Assembly: GCA_913050015.1 (NCBI GenBank)
Contig: CAJXAZ010000003.1
Span: 1-39,159, forward strand
Direction of reading: 5' to 3'
Origin: an uncultured Gammaproteobacteria bacterium
GTDB lineage: Bacteria; Pseudomonadota; Gammaproteobacteria; Magnimaribacterales; D2472
DNA length: 39,159 bases
Below the pieces are notes generated by a model. The model was not told the DNA's origin. It did not search any database and saw only the letters and a list, made by a program, of their open reading frames with translations. Position numbers and translations under genes: made by a program. This document shows, in pieces, positions 38,789 to 39,159 of the stretch; the first letter of the stretch is position 1; each line of letters starts with the position of its first letter.

Positions 38789-39159
38789 CTATTCTAGCTC
38801 AATCTGTAAATTATCATTGTTCATGGATGAAATCTGAGTTTGAATCTCTCCAATTGTTTGATTTAGTTGTTTTTTATAATTATTAAGAGCTTGGACAGAA
38901 TCATCTATTAGCATAAGTTGGGTTTCTAGTGACTTTATAGTTCTTTGTATATCTTCCATCTCTTGACTGCCCTGAGAAATTTCTATTATTTGTAATTCAT
39001 TGCTCCTAATAGCTTGTTTATTAGATTTAATATTATTTAAAGATGATTGTGAGGTTATATTTAATTCTTTTGAGGCTTTTTCTAATTCCAATATTGCTCT
39101 GCTGAGTTTGGCAATATTTACCTTATTCTTCTTATTACTCAAATCCCAAAGCTTTCTAA
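38789..39159 (-). CDS. Coiled-coil protein, unknown; N-terminus beyond window end
   Basis: Heptad-rich Ile/Leu/Gln/Ser sequence. Listed start at 39142 is TTG; frame stays open to the window edge (RKLWDLSNKK..), so probably truncated. Confidence 0.5.
   Translation of the reverse strand, partial: RKLWDLSNKKNKVNIAKLSRAILELEKASKELNITSQSSLNNIKSNKQAIRSNELQIIEISQGSQEMEDIQRTIKSLETQLMLIDDSVQALNNYKKQLNQTIGEIQTQISSMNNDNLQIELE

Noticed and set aside
1-39159. CRISPR arrays, insertion sequences, phage or defence systems
   Set aside because: No regularly spaced repeats, transposase, integrase or known defence genes recognised; content is core metabolism and information processing.

Overview
AT-rich, densely packed, streamlined gammaproteobacterial chromosome (a SAR86-like marine lineage is plausible but not proven here). 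The window holds mostly housekeeping blocks: tRNA-His-tig-clpP-clpX-lon-hup-ppiD-(oppA-like); gdh; trhO behind tRNA-Pro/tRNA-Arg; folD; gpsA; htpG; tRNA-Val/tRNA-Asp; xseA-M23 peptidase; wrbA-DUF2069; sppA; hda-pgsA-like-DUF2066 / purM-purN-DUF3108; dcd-recR-dnaX-recX; and an arginine operon argF'-argG-argAB(fused)-argC-argH. No CRISPR, IS element or phage was seen. The best candidate for something new lies just upstream of the arginine operon (about 37781-37914, minus strand). There a sigma70-like promoter precedes a 14-codon ORF, MNNLKIQERRVPPK*, with tandem Arg codons AGA-CGG. Its stop codon overlaps the first of three mutually exclusive pairing segments, and the last pairing is a rho-independent terminator directly in front of argF'. 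This is the layout of a ribosome-mediated transcription attenuator, here apparently sensing arginine. The operon also appears to encode the N-acetylornithine (Xanthomonas-type) carbamoyltransferase and a fused N-acetylglutamate kinase-synthase, and it lacks the acetylcitrulline deacetylase. A second candidate is an A10 run in dnaX at the end of domain III; slippage in either direction reaches a stop within six codons and would give a gamma-like short form.
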